From assembly GCA_014529385.2 (NCBI GenBank), contig CM043958.1, positions 154,077,293 through 154,141,292 of the forward strand: 64,000 bases of DNA. Reading direction: 5' to 3'. Under the pieces are notes generated by a model that ran no database searches, was not told where the DNA came from, and saw nothing but the letters and a program-made list of their open reading frames with translations. Shown here piece after piece: positions 1 to 12,696 of this stretch; the first letter of the stretch is position 1; every line of letters starts with the position of its first letter. Made by a program: the position numbers and the translations under genes. This DNA comes from Adiantum capillus-veneris. Taxonomy: Eukaryota; Streptophyta; Polypodiopsida; Polypodiales; Pteridaceae.

Positions 1-867
1 GACATCCTACGCGTAGGATGTCTACAGTTTAATCTGGTGGGAATTTTGGAATTTTTAGTTGACCAGTGTGTTCAGAAGGTAGGTTTTACCCTATTTTCAC
101 ATGGAAAGTGGAAATTTGACCATATCTTGATAGGATAAGGCCCGATACACTGAAATTGCCAAACATCCTACCCACATAGTGCCAAGGCATTATTTTAAGA
201 CCAAAACCATGGGATGACTGCATGAGCATTATCTGCATGATATATTGAGTGACTAAGAGAGGTTTCATCTCATTTGGGTGAGAAAATGGGGTTCTAAGCA
301 GACTTTAGCACTTTTGACTGAAAAAGGCTAGAACAGCTAAAATTGGGGACTTTTGAAATCCAAACCAAATTTTAAGCATACCACTAGGTTGCCGACATCA
401 AGGGGAAGCTGTGGGTCAAGTTTGGGGTCAAACAGAACAAAAAGACATCCTACGCGTAGGATGTCATCTATGTGATTTTGCACTCCAAACCTAATTTTGA
501 GCATACCAAAGTGATCAGCAACTCAAGGAGAGTCTGTGCTTTGCATTTGAAGCCATTCTGAGCAAAAAGACATGCTACGCGTAGGATCTCTAAAGCAAGA
601 AATTGAAGCCAGATACTGACTGTAGACATAGCAAGGTGTTGTATAGCCTGAGGCAAGCCTCCTAGTCAATTTTTGGTCCAAATTGGGGTTGATTAGACTG
701 ATCAAGACTAACAGCAGGCTGTCGGAACAGATTTCTGATCCATTGACCAGCTTATAGGTCTCCAAATCAAAAACTAAAAACAGATGTGGACTCAGCACAT
801 GAAGGGGAATCCATAGTGCAAGAATCCAGGCAAAACATAGTAGGAGATATCCTACGCGTAGGATGTC
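1..867 (+). repeat. Palindrome-marked repeat array, left copy
   Basis: Four near-identical 22-bp palindromes (half-site GACATCCTACG followed by its reverse complement) lie at 1-22, 444-465, 569-590 and 846-867. The first and third are 568 bp apart, twice 284; the third and fourth are 277 bp apart; the second is an extra copy 125 bp before the third. The copy at 569 has two changes and the one at 846 has one. Most are preceded by a run of A. The DNA between them is AT-rich, non-coding and strongly diverged. The array probably belongs to the 5' LTR or leader of the Tat-like element. Confidence 0.85.
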
Positions 868-1275
868 TAGTGGGCTTAGTGAAGAGAAAATTTGACTAAG
901 CTTATACAATGAGGTTCCATTTGGCTTAAGGGTTCTAGAACTTCTTTCAGAAGTGAATTTGGACCTTGTTTGACCTTTTGACGGAGCAAAGACTAAATTC
1001 AGACTTTTCAGGTAAATTGACCGACATCCGAGGGCAGTACAGTTCCAGATTAGCAGACCTAATCCAGAACACCAGTAGTGTATAAGATACAATAGTGGTT
1101 GAGATTAACTCTCCAGTTATACCAATCATTACTAAGATAACCTCTAGCGGTTAAATGCTTTGATTCGATTGCCGAAATTAAATGCTTGTGTACAGGTATA
1201 TTCAGCAGCAAAGCAAGAAGTTATGCGAAGACTGATCCTTTGCCAGGTGAGTGGTTGGAATTGTGATAAGTTGCA
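868..1275 (+). other. Leader region before gag
   Basis: Non-coding sequence between the last palindrome and the first gag-like reading frame. The end of the 5' LTR and the primer binding site should be here, but I could not identify a convincing tRNA complement or LTR terminus. Confidence 0.4.
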
Positions 1276-3940
1276 TTGATAAGTTTGATGAATTTAAGAT
1301 CAGGAAGATACATTTTTAGAGACCAAAAGGTGGCACGTGACCAAGGTAGTTTAGTGTCCACCGAGGAGAGTGTAACTCAAGCAAGGCTAGATCCACTAGC
1401 ACCGATTATTGAGGAGGGTAGTGATACTGACACTTCATCAGACAAATCCTTCTTCATGATGGGTAGTCAATAGCCAGGAGGTTTCACCTATGATGGACCA
1501 ATGCCAGGAGAAAGCACCTCCCTAAATCCTTTGAATGATTCCAAGTTCACTACGATCTTCTTAGAAGGAACAAACTTGAGGGGAGCCTTAGTCTATTCTG
1601 ACTATCAAGGACGCAAGTGTATTTGTATTGAAGAAACACCGGCTCAGAGACTAGAGATAATTCGAGTCTATGATGATGGAGATAGATTCTGATACGAAAA
1701 GGGGAACCACTATCTGATAGTTAGTAACCCTGAAGATTACAACATATATGGTTTCAGAAACTCAAGAACCGCTCCAAACATTGATCGACCTGGAGCGATT
1801 TTTATGTATGATAAGACTTATAATGAGAATGTGGGAATCTATAAGCATGAGAGCGAGGGAATAGTCTCTTACTTTCGCTGCAAAGAACCATACCCAAACG
1901 AGTTAAAGCAAAGACAAGGTTCTTTACTTATTTTCTTATGAAACTGCTATGGGGAAGGATATAGTTTTTGTTGATAGGTACGGGCGAGAATACCAACGTA
2001 TTCTCCCAGAGGAGGTAGAAAAGGCAACAGTTCCAAGAGCATCAACATATGCCCCCGATGAAGTGCCAAGAGCCACCTACACCCCTAGCAAGTCGACAAA
2101 TCCATTTTCAAAGGAGTATGACACGACCTCACATTCCACCCGACCGCAGACATTCAACAATCAAAACCAACCAACAACTCAGCCATCATTGCATGCATGG
2201 CTTCGATAGAGTGCAACATTAGATCAGGACCAAAACCGAGATGGTTATCAAGCGGCACGAGGGCTAAGGGATTTACAAGAATCACCAGTCTATTCGCGGT
2301 ATCACGGAGAGAGTAAGCCAAAGACTCAAGGGTCAACAGAGCCTGGAAGACCACCCATAGAACGAGTCCGAAGAGATGAACCATCTCTTGCAAGAACTCT
2401 TAGAAATTATTGCTTAGGAGCACCACTGGGAGGGGAACCAGCCTACTACAGAAGACCAGAGGAGGTTTATAGATTGGGACGTGGAGATCCAATGATGAGA
2501 TTTGTAGATCATCGTAGAATTAGACCTTCTCAAGTGCAAAAATGGGTAAACAAGAAATACACGAAAAACAGGGATCTGAGAGATCATGTAGCAGCCTTTG
2601 TGCGTGTAATTAGAGCGGAAGAGATGCTAGACTTCCCTACCCAATTTACAGGGTTTGGACTAACCTTAGAGGATGATGCTGCTACTTGGTTTGACTCTAT
2701 GGAGCATAGAGACTTTGAGTCTATGGAGGAAGTGTTTGACGAGTTTATCGAGGAATTCTCACAAAGGGGGATAGGTCATAATACTGTCTCACAAATCCAT
2801 AAATTCAAACAGAAAGACCGGGAATCTGTGCCAAAAGGTATCCCTAAGACTAAAAAGATATGTAAGTTCTGTCCTGTGGAAGAACTGCCAACTCGGTCCA
2901 AACTTATGCTTATATTTATCCAAGGACCAAGGAATGCAGATCTCAAGAAGGACTTACATATGAAGAGGAGCACGACGTTGAATGAGTTAACCAAGGAGGC
3001 TCTTTACCTTGTAGACAATTGTGCGGTCTACAAAGAGGGTGAGTTTAAGGATCTTGACGATGATTCATCCTCACAACAAAGTGGAAGCAAGTCTTCTAAG
3101 ACAGCGTCGAAAAGAGAAGTAGCTGTAAACCAGGAGTAGCTTGTAGAGGAAGTGCTAAAAAAGATTAACTTGTACGCCAAACCCCAGGCTAAACAGCCCA
3201 AGTGGTGTGCTATTGAACAAAAATGGACAAACCATGGGACGAAGGAATGTTATTATAACAAGGGATATGTGAGAGAGAGACCTTACGCTCCCCAAGATCA
3301 GGTAGCTTCTCCTCAAGTTCCACCGATGCCTAGGTATCAAGCACGAAACCTACCAGGACATGTAGGTGTAGAAAGACCACAACCAGTGTTGAGGCAACAA
3401 CCACCCCTACCAGGATTATGACCAATTGGCATAAGATACAAACCAACAGTAACTGAATCAGAAGAGAAGGCTTTGGTGCCTATGCATGCATATTATGAAG
3501 ATCCCAATGGATATGCGGCAAATCCTGTCTATTATCCACCGGAAGAACCCTCAACACCAAAACCATGGAGCATGATGGGAGGTACAGGACCACCAATAGC
3601 TGCACAGGCAGCAAGAGAAGGAAGATATAGCTTAGATGAACGAACGTTGTTGTTCATAGCAAACGGAGGCATGGGTGGGCCGAGACATGCATACCAACAA
3701 ACAGGAGCTCAAGGAGCACCTCAACAGCTTAAAGGACCCTGCTACAAGTGTGGTGGAGACCATTGGCTAAGAGGCTTTCCTCATGATGAAATCATTAGAG
3801 TCAACGTATATTGCACCGAGTGTGGAGTTACTCATTTGATTCCTAATTGCCCTAAGAACCCGAGCAAAGGAGCAAAAACTACCTTGAACATGCTGAAGGC
3901 AGTGCCTTCCAATGTGGAGGGTCAGAAAACGAGACAATAA
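1276..3940 (+). pseudogene. gag of the Tat-like element
   Basis: Capsid/nucleocapsid polyprotein, broken. A first stretch (1276 to about 1940) reads in one frame through stops at 1471 and 1690. The frame then shifts, and 1949-3940 reads in a single frame through internal stops at 2207, 3137 and 3419. The segment around 2474-3050 resembles the retrotransposon gag core: a tryptophan in AATWFDSME, then an acidic FDEFIEEFSQR stretch. Near the end are two zinc-knuckle-like motifs. The first, CYKCGGDHWLRGFP, has Phe where the last Cys should be. The second, CTECGVTHLIPNC, is C-x2-C-x3-H-x4-C. The reading frame ends at TAA 3938-3940. It would package element RNA if intact; the stops make it non-functional. 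Confidence 0.75.
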
Positions 3941-4074
3941 TACCTATTCAGGCAGTAACACGAGCCCAAGCTCAAAGAATGATGAACGAATCCATAATTG
4001 AAGAGCCAAAAATCGATGCCCCAAGTTCAGAAACAAAAAATTAGAGAAGCACTTGGAAAGCTAGAAAAGCATGT

Positions 4075-4782
4075 ATGAAAGCCAGGAAAGAACGAGAGCA
4101 AACGGCTCTATTCGAGGAGTTAAAACACACAAAGTATAGATTAGAACGGTTAGAGGATCTAGCTAGCCTAATCTCACACACTGCGACAACCATAGCACCC
4201 AAGAAAATAGCAGAACCCGAAAGTGCAAGATCAGGAGGATCAGTACTGGCAGACAAGGTAAATGAGCAGTTAGATGCACTTCTAAAATCTTACGAAGCCA
4301 GACTCAAAAAGAACCAAACCCAAGAGCAAAGATGGATGACTTATCCATATGCTGAAATAGAAAAACAGAGGTTGGAAATGTGTAGAAAGATGATTGAAAT
4401 AGCTCAATCCTTGATAGAAAACCCACTTGGTAAACCTGCAAATTGGCATGAAGTACCAGCTCCAACCCCTATCAAACCAACTTTAGAGGAACAAGTAGAA
4501 ACGAAGGAAAGACTCACAAATGCCTATGAGTCTAGGGGAGAGCCTATCATAGTGTCAAATACAACAGATGAGGCAAGTGACGGGTTCCAGCCTAAAACAT
4601 TGGAAGAAATGGGTAAGGATTGTAACGGTCTAGATGATCTGTGGAAGCAAATCCGTGAGGCCAATGAAGCTAACAGGGTGAGTTACCACATGGACAGCAC
4701 GAAAAAAGAGAAAAATGAGATCTTACCTCCTATTGAAGAATTTGAGGCAAGATCACAAATGAACTTTGATATACATTCATAA
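4075..4782 (+). pseudogene. Charged coiled-coil linker between gag and protease
   Basis: A 235-codon open frame shifted relative to gag but in the same frame as the protease that follows. It is rich in Glu, Lys, Arg and Leu, with heptad-like stretches (EQTALFEELKHTKYRLERLE near its start), suggesting a coiled coil. It probably forms the spacer between nucleocapsid and protease of the Tat-like polyprotein. I recognise no catalytic motif. A stop at 4780 separates it from the protease frame, with a degraded stretch at 4783-5046. Confidence 0.5.
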
Positions 4783-5046
4783 GGGGGAGACTAGGGGTCA
4801 ATTAGTTCGGGGCACAGCCAACCAGACTCGCTAAAAACTCTACCCTCTTACCTAGGAGAGTATGAAGCCAAGTCTGAAGTGAGAGCAATCCCATCTCAAA
4901 GACTTTCTTCTAACAAAGTGATGGATTCACAAGGGTTGATTTAGTTATTGTCCACTCCTGTGGCATGCACAATCACATTAGATGAACTCCTAAGGTTATG
5001 ACCAAACATGTGGACCATAGTATAAAAATGCTTAGAAAAATTTGGA

Positions 5047-6282
5047 GTGAAAGACCCCACCTCGAAGATTCCGGAAGGGATCAGAGAATTTGAAAGGCCT
5101 CAACTAAACACTAGGCGAGTCCCTTTAAACAAGGTTGGAGAGTATTGCGAGAGAGAAGATGGAAACACCACGCGACCAGTAGAATTCCAAGGAGTAGTTT
5201 CCAAGTCTATTCTTGACAGTGGAGCAGGAGTTTCTATCGCCACCAAGAAAATCTGGAAAAAATGGAGAAAACCAGCTTTGAGAGCTACCAGAATGAAATT
5301 GAAATTGGCAGATGGGTTCATGGAGAAGCCTCTAGGACTCTTAGAAAAAGTGATTGTCACTTCGTGCGAAATCGAGTATGAGCATACATTTGCAATAGTC
5401 GATTTCGACAAAAAGAACAATTATGAGATCATCTTGGGAAGACCGTTCATGCGACAATTAAAGATGGTCCAAGATTGGGGTTACGACCACATATACCTCA
5501 GACATGGCGAGACAACAACCAAAATACACCTGAAAGACCATAGTTACAAGGATGTGAACCAGACACCAGTGGAAGAGTTTGATTCAGCTACAGTCGTAGG
5601 ATCGGAACTCCCAGCATGGTTAGGGCAACAAAAAGAGCTATGGATGTGCAGAGCTTCACATTGTGGAAGCTTAAAAAGAGAGGAATGCGTCTTAGAAAGA
5701 GCGATTGAGGACAAGGATTATATTCCGGAACCTTTTCCTGAAGATGCCTTGGAACCTCTGGAATGGGAACACATACTAGCAACATTGGATGTCTGTACCA
5801 TTACAGATAGTCCAACAACAAAATTTTGCGATAAGGATGGCTATGATGTGCTACCCTATTACATGGTAAGCCTTATACCAGGAGGAGATGAGATGCTAGA
5901 ACCACTAGAACAAGAAGAGTTTTATAACTCCTCTGAACATATGGAGGTAAATAATGATGCAAATAATGAGGGTTCAGACAACTCAAGTGAGCGTGGGGAG
6001 AAAACAGAGAATATCAGGTTTTATGATTTTGCTAATCAACACCCTAGACGCCAGGAACACTATAGGAAAATGAGCAGAAAACAAAATGAGAGAAAAAAAG
6101 ATAAAACTCACTATCTAATGCTTGTAAAAGCAGAGGATTGTGTGAAAGATCAAGTATCAGTAAGATTCTCAAAAGTTCGAAGGGAAAGAACGCGAGAGGA
6201 AATAAAACAAGTACGAAAAGCTAAAACCGAAACAAAATCACAAAAATCTCAAAAATCAAAAACAAAAACAACAAAAGACTAA
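5047..6282 (+). pseudogene. Retropepsin-like aspartic protease (first copy) with acidic/basic tail
   Basis: A 411-codon open frame holding a retropepsin fold signature. The active-site motif LDSGAG (Asp codon 5215-5217) sits about 55 residues in. A flap-like stretch and the second hydrophobic motif IILGRPFM follow around 5430-5450. This is the usual Ty3/gypsy position, between gag and RT, where the enzyme cleaves the polyprotein. The C-terminal 200 residues are acidic and then very Lys/Arg-rich with KSQKSQKSK repeats, probably a linker. The frame matches the preceding coiled coil and the following RT start. The domain itself is open, but upstream and downstream stops make the polyprotein non-functional. 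Confidence 0.8.
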
Positions 6283-6396
6283 GAGTGGACCAAACTGGAG
6301 TGTAAACAGAAATACCAAGAACTGAAGCGGTCATTATGAGAGGTATGGACTACTGAGGAAGATAGTGATAGTAAAGGGGAGTCAGAAAAGGGAAAC

Positions 6397-8046
6397 ATGA
6401 ATGTACCATCACACTATCGGAAATTCACCATCCAGGATAGAAAAATCATAATGACACCACCAGTCAGAGAAAGAACAAACCAGGAATCTTACGATGGGCC
6501 GGAAAATGCAAAACGGATAGACCTCGCGGAACCAAGTGAGAAGCCTCAGCCGGTGTATATAGCAACCAATTTAGAGCCTGAAGAAGAAGAACGGCTAACA
6601 CAACTTCTCAAGAAATATAAAGACGTGTTTGCATGGTCCTACAAAGACCTCAAAGGAGTTGATCCATCGATATGTCAGCATACAATTCCTTTGAAATCAG
6701 ATGCAAAACCGAGCAAACAGCGTCCTTATACATTTATATAATGACACATTTGCTAAAAAAATCAAAGAGGAGATTGACAAGCTGATGGATGCCAAATTCA
6801 TCTATGAAATTGAACATACATATTGGGTGTCACCCATTGTGGTAGTCCCCAAGAAGAACGGAAAATTGCGAGTGTGTGTAAACCTCAAAAAGGTAAATGC
6901 GGCCACCATAAGGGACAATTATCCCTTGCCGATCACAGAACATGTACTTGAGAGGGTGGCCGGGAAACGGGCTTATTCCTTTCTAGATGGGTTTTCAAGA
7001 TACAACCAACTAGCAATTGCAATAGAGGATCGACACAAAACAGCATTTGCCATAGAATGGGGAGCATATGCGTATCGAGTTATGCTTTTTAGCTTAACTA
7101 ATTCCCCAGCTACCTTTCAAAGGTTAATGACGCACGCGTTCAAAGAATACTTGAGAATATTCTTAGAAATATACATGGATGATATTTGTGTACACTCTCT
7201 TCTGCGAGAGGAACATATTGACCATTTGCAAAAGGTATTTGAAAAATGCAGGACATATCGAATCTGTCTTAACCCGAAAAAGTGTATTTTATGGTTAGGC
7301 AAGGCCGCATCCTAGGACACATCGTCTCAAGAAATGGCATAACCACAAACCTAGACAAAATCAAGGTCATAGTAGACCTGCCTAGGCCTACTAATGCAAA
7401 ACAAGTGCAATCCTTCATGGGACACTGCGGATATTATCGAAAATTCATATATATGTATGCAGTCATCGCACAACCTTTGTATCGTTTGTTATTCAATTTT
7501 GACTGGACTGAGGAGTGTGAAACTTCATTCCAAAAGCTGAAGGAAAACCTTGTATCCGGACCTGTATTGAAAGCACCAGATTGGGAAAAGATATTCCATG
7601 TTCACGTTGATGCATCTGCATATGCAATTGGGAGTATTCTGGCTCAACCTGGAGACGGAACAATGGATTTTCCAGTTTGTTATGCAAGCCGACAATTAAA
7701 TAGTGCGAAAAAGAACTACACAACCACCGAGAGAGAGGGGTTAGGAATGGTTTATGCTATAAAGAAATTTCGGCATTATTTGCTCGTCGCAAACAAATTT
7801 GTGTTCTTTACAGATCATCGAGCTCTTTTGTATCTGGTGAATAAGCCATGCAATACCGAGAGGATTGTACGCTGGTTTATTATATTGCTAGAGTTTGATT
7901 TCAAAGTGGTAGTCAAAAAGGGTAAAACTCATCTACGGGCTGATCATCTTTCAAGGATACACAACGGGGAAGCTCTTGAAGGAGTAGATGATGACATACC
8001 AGATGCTTATCTTTTCAATATTGAAATGATACCCAAATGGTCTTAG
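6397..8046 (+). pseudogene. Reverse transcriptase and RNase H of the Tat-like element
   Basis: RT copies element RNA to cDNA and RNase H removes the RNA. Motifs seen include VVPKKNGKLRVCVN, YSFLDGFSRYNQ (motif A), FSLTNSPATFQRLM (motif B) and YMDD at about 7172-7183 (catalytic). RNase H follows with HVDASAYAIGSIL, YASRQLNSAKKNYTTTE and FTDHRALLYL, ending in ADHLSRI. The reading starts in the protease frame, shifts at about 6740 and returns to the original frame near 7300, so two compensating indels bracket the RT palm. A stop at 8044 follows IPKWS. The catalytic residues look intact; the frameshifts are the lesions. Confidence 0.9.
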
Positions 8047-8394
8047 GAAATTGTTAGCATTCTTTCCTTTGGAGGCAGGTTTGATAACACGGAAGACAGA
8101 TCCAAACAAGAAACAATTCGACAAACCAAAAACTTCCAGTTGATTGCAGGACTGTATCATCTAGGATCGGACCAAATTCTACGATTATGTATAAATCCGA
8201 AGGAATTCGAGTGTTACCTAGAAGAAGAGCATGTCCAGGATTGTGCATTTCATTGTTCAACAGTGAAAACACACCAGAGACTGAAACAATTTGGGGTTTA
8301 TTAGCCAACTATGTACGCGGACACACATGCTTATGTTAACAATTGTACTATATGTAGTGCCAAATGACCAGTGGATCATGCAACATTGTTTTAG
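8010..8394 (+). pseudogene. Extra integrase zinc-binding module (first of a tandem pair)
   Basis: In the same frame as RNase H, the stretch just after the IPKWS stop reads as an integrase N-terminal module. It has KNFQLIAGLYHLG, then LRLC, EEEH and AFH (His-x6-His), then PTMYADTHAYVNNCTIC (Cys-x2-Cys). The same module recurs at 8395-8790 as RDFQLIGNQLYKRG, LRIC, HGGISGGH and KRCDACQ. The two line up from their IPKW/APTW starts to the CxxC, so the module is duplicated in tandem. This copy holds TAG and TGA stops near 8300, 8365 and 8392. Confidence 0.7.
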
Positions 8395-9710
8395 GTAAAC
8401 ATTGCACCTACATGGAGTCAATATATCATTGATTTCTTAACCACAAGGACATTTCCTGAAAACACAACAAGAGCACGGAAAAGGGCTATAGAGCTGGAGG
8501 CTCGTGACTTTCAGTTAATTGGGAACCAACTCTATAAGCGAGGAAAGGACAATCAACTTAGAATCTGTGCAAGTGAAAGTGAATACCTGCTGATTCTAGA
8601 ACACGCACATGGAGGCATAAGTGGAGGCCATTTTTTCAAGCGATAAGACAGAAAAAATTGTCTTAACCGTCGCAGGAATATGGTGGCCTACATTACTTAT
8701 AGATGCTGAAGAGTTTGTAAAGCGTTGTGACGCTTGTCAGCGCACCAAGGTGTCGATAAAGAGAGATGAGATGCCACTACTGCCAATGATGGGGCAAGGG
8801 CATTTGTAAAATGGGGCATTGATTTTGTGGGGCCTATTTCACCCCCTACATATCGCACCCATACCCAATATATCATTGTGGCTACGGACTATCTCACAAA
8901 ATGGGCAGAATCCAAGGCAACACAAAAAGCAGATACACAAACCACTGCATAATTTTTGTATGAGAATATCTTTGTACGATACGGGTTATCAATAGAAATA
9001 GTCAGTGATCGAGGAACGCATTTTCTTAATGAAGTCATTGAATATTTGCTAGAGGAGTTCATGGTCATACATAGAAAATTTGCTCCATATCATCCACAGG
9101 CAAATGGACAAGCTGAGGCCACAAATAAAACACTATGCACGGTTCTCACTAAAATTGTATCAGAGTCAAGAACAAACTGGGATCAGCACAGCTACACTCA
9201 ACACTATGGGCATACAGAGTAGCTTACAAAACATCAATAGGAATGACACCGTACAACATGGTGTTTGGCCTAAATGCTATATTACCCATAGAGTTTTTAA
9301 TTCCAACTCTACGAGTAGCAAAACGCTTAGAATGGACAGGGCATGAGCTCTCTTCAAGAATAGATGATCTTGAAAATCTAGATGAACTTCGCTTGAGAGC
9401 TGTAGCTTCGATCTATGTTAAAAAGAGAAGACAAAAGGAGTTTTTTTGACAAGCATGTGCGCACGAAGGAGTTCAAAACAGGTGATTATGTACTTGTTTA
9501 TACCTTAAATAAACATGCCAAGAAACTTAAAAGGCGAGGGATGGAACCCTTTGTGATTAGTGACCTATCACAAAGCGGAGCTGTCAAGCTTGCTACATTA
9601 GCAGGTGAAGAAATGCCAAATTGGATTAGTGGGTGTCGATTAAATAAATATCATTTACCACTAACACAGGATATGCTTCAACAAATCCATCAAGAAAAAC
9701 AACGAATGAA
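8395..9710 (+). pseudogene. Integrase of the Tat-like element
   Basis: Integrase inserts the cDNA into the host chromosome. Seen in order: the second zinc module (HGGISGGH, then CDACQ at 8725-8739), the core starting WGIDFVGP (first Asp), VSDRGTHF (second Asp, about 9004) and PQANGQAEATNK (Glu, about 9115). The C-terminal part around 9470-9660 reads GDYVLVYTLNKHAKK and ends LNKYHLP. All three catalytic acidic residues are present. There are stops at 8644, 8807 and 8950 and a shift between about 9200 and 9415, so it is inactive. It runs on directly into the second protease-like domain. Confidence 0.85.
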
Positions 9711-10293
9711 GGAGAAACAGCGAGTACGAGAAGAAGCTCAAGCAGAAGCAAAAGAACGCATGGCAAAAAAAAGGCTTCTACGACAACAACAACAACAATG
9801 TGGATCACCGTTGCCAATCAATGCCATCCGACTAAAGAAGTTTGATGAAGACACAGTGGAGCCAATAATTGCAGTCAAAGTGGGTAGTAATCAAGTTGAA
9901 TCGACGGCATTGCTTGATTCGGGAGCTCAAGCAAATTTGATCTCTTACAGATTATACAAACAACTCAAGCCAACAGGTCAACTTCATCCTACTCGCCAAG
10001 TGCTGGAAAGTAGTACATCATTCGCTAAAAACATTGGGCTGGATTATATTACATGTACAAGTACATCAATATATTTACCCACACAAGTTTTATGTGGTGA
10101 AGGATGAAAGCACACAACACCCCATGTTGTTGGGACAACCTTGGCAAAAAGAGTACAATGTGCAGATAGATTGGAATGCGAATGCGGTCAATATTCAGTA
10201 TGCACAAGAACAACAGGTGGTAGCATTTGCTCAGCAACCCCGGGATAATCAGTTGTCAGCAATGCAATCACTGGATAAAAAGCCAAAAGGACC
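9711..10293 (+). pseudogene. Second retropepsin-like domain after integrase
   Basis: In the same frame as the integrase end, a Lys/Arg/Gln-rich linker (9690-9800) leads into a second aspartic-protease-like domain. It has PIIAVKVGSNQVESTALL, then DSGAQANLIS with Asp codon 9916-9918. After a frameshift near 10080 it continues to MLLGQPW at 10124-10144 and VQIDWNANAVNI, matching the retropepsin pattern of a hydrophobic-DSGA motif and a later LLG motif. It is distinct in sequence from the first protease at 5215. A protease after integrase is unusual for Ty3/gypsy. It could be a captured host retropepsin-like domain or a duplicated and diverged copy. Confidence 0.65.
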
Positions 10294-10918
10294 CTAGGGT
10301 ACCACTAAAAAGCAAACAGGGAACTACCAACCATGCTCACTACATGCATAAGAAGTCACCTACCGCAATGAACATATCAGAGTTAGCAACACGAGAAAAA
10401 CACGTATGGGTGCGGAAGGATAGAAGTGACATGGCAGCCAAACCACAATACACCGGAAGAATTCAACCGAAGCAGATAGTTCAACCAAAACCCAAGGTAA
10501 TAAAAAAAGATATGGATCCCAAAGAAAATGCTTAGCAACAACTCAAATACGACTAGCATCTGGATCCCGAAACCGAAGCAACAAGAACTCCCTTCAGTAC
10601 AAGCAACATCGAAAGGCAAACAATTGCATGTGCAACCGGCATACCGACTTATGTGGATGCCCATCAGCAACAAAACAGTGGCAACCAAGGCAGTAACAAT
10701 ACAAAAACTGGTAAAGACAAGCTACCAATGGAAAGCAAAAGAGATAAGGTCTACGGCCATTCCGGCCAAGCCAATTCTCTGCAAGGAGACGACTATAGAC
10801 ATATCAACAATAGCGGCAAAGCAAGCGACTTTTGCAAGAAAGACAATCAAACAAAGAGCAGTAGAGTTACAGCTTTTGCTTGCAAAGAAAACAAGAAACT
10901 TTGACGGCGAATGCCAAT
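10294..10918 (+). pseudogene. Basic, low-complexity tail of the pol region
   Basis: Open stretches in two frames, rich in Lys, Gln, Thr and Ala, with no recognised domain. The frame at 10528-10920 ends with TAA at 10918. It probably formed the C-terminal tail of the polyprotein beyond the second protease. I do not recognise a function. Confidence 0.35.
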
Positions 10919-11089
10919 AACCATCTTGCTTATACCCTTGTCTTGCATAGCATTAATTTTTCCATGCATTGACCGAGTATGCATACAATAGGGCCACATT
11001 ACACTGCCAAGCATTAGCATAATTTCTTTCAACCCGTGCATGGCACATACTCCGAGGCAATACCTTGTCATCCGGGAGGACTCCAGCTA

Positions 11090-11102
11090 GGAGGGGGGAA
11101 GG
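11090..11102 (+). other. Internal polypurine tract
   Basis: A purine run GGAGGGGGGAAGG lies about 170 bp after the end of the pol frame. It resembles a plus-strand primer site but is not followed by an obvious TG-starting LTR. It could be a central polypurine tract, or the relic of an LTR boundary if this region is composite. Confidence 0.4.
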
Positions 11103-12696
11103 CATTCTCAAATGCGGACCCAATGGCAGAAAGAACAAAAAAAAGGGCATGTTTTTCGACAATTTTTAAGGGTTGTTGTTTGATTCCAATTTTTTTTGGA
11201 ATAACCCAAGTACATATGCCCTTATACAGCATGAAACTACAGGTATATGGGGCCAAACGCCAAATCAAGCCCGTAGGTGTGTGTGTATATAAGTAGAAAT
11301 AGATATTTTTCGGTAAAATATTGGTAAAACGGAGAAATCCGGCCATAAAAATTGCATGTGAGTGTATATAATGTTTTGCGGTGGTGGTTTTTATTTATTA
11401 TGATTTTTGGGGATTTTTGGGGTTTGATTTGCTATTTCCCTTTGAATTTTGCTAATTTTTGGCAGAAAAACTTCAAAAATACAAAAAGCAGGTGAAAAAC
11501 GATCGTAATGGAAAACAAAAAATATGGGGATGATCAGTGACTATAGGACAACCTATGGTACAGTGGGGGTGCAATTTTGAGACTAGAGCGGAAAGCGTGA
11601 TTTGGCCAGATTTTGACCGAAACATCAAATCTCTTGCAAACTGGGCAAATGGAGTCCAAATCAAGAAATTTTTGACCCTAAACCGCATCTTGCAAGAAGT
11701 TGGGAGCACATGTCAAATTTCGGGAAAAGTGGTGCGAGGACCCCCATTATAAAAAAATTTTACTTCATTTTTAGCTCATTTTCACTATTGACCTTTGAGA
11801 GAGAGCTCCTGCCACCTAGAGCGAACGAAACTTCCAACAGCTTCTACGACGTGCACAACTACCCGACGGGCTTCAGACATGAGAGGTAGGCTCACCACCT
11901 TGAGCTTTTTGCGCATGTTTGTCGTTTTGTCACGAAAACTAGCATAGGGTTCACACAGAAAGCGGACAGTAGAGACCTACAAGTAGAAGTGACCACCTAG
12001 CGGCTAACCCAAAAGCAACGAGGCTTCATTGGCAGCTTACCCTAGCATAGGAGACCAGTCTTAGATGTCCAAAGACAATATAAAACCATCGGGAAAAACC
12101 CTAATTCTAGAACCCTGCAAGAGGCCACCAAATGGGAAATCGGCAGAGAGGCGCCCAAATGCTACCAAAATGGTAGGAGCATCTCGACATGCTTGACAAG
12201 TCTATGTAGCCCACATGACCAAAAGGTGACCCGAAGCGGCACAAAACTTCAGAAACGGCATCAGACACACAAAGCGTCAAATAGCTCTCGCGGCCAAACC
12301 GCATGTCCGTTTGCCACCAAACTTCACGAGCGGCTTTCCTAGACCATCAACAACCAAGACCTATGGTGGAAGACCACCACAAGTCATCAAAGACATGTAA
12401 ACGCAACCACGGGTGCTTCTAGAGAGACAGATTGCCAAACGGAGCTCCGGTGAAGCCAAAGTCGACAAAAACCATACGGCAAGGATTCCCAAGGGTTCGG
12501 GAAGCTATGGAGACCAACATCAAGAAATTTCATTTCCGAAAAGCACTCCAAAAGTCAGAAAACGACTCGGAGGCTCTGAAATTCACACAAGGAGTTACTT
12601 TCTATCCATTTGACTTTTTTGTTGAAATTAGGTTTAAAAGGGACTCAGGAGGACTAAGGGCAGGCACCAGTAGTTTCCATTAAAAAATCATCAAAA
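11103..12696 (+). other. Non-coding spacer of the Tat-like element
   Basis: About 1.6 kb without a credible gene, between the polypurine tract and the palindrome array. Short open frames on both strands have no recognisable motif. Large 3' non-coding regions are common in Tat-type elements. Confidence 0.4.
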
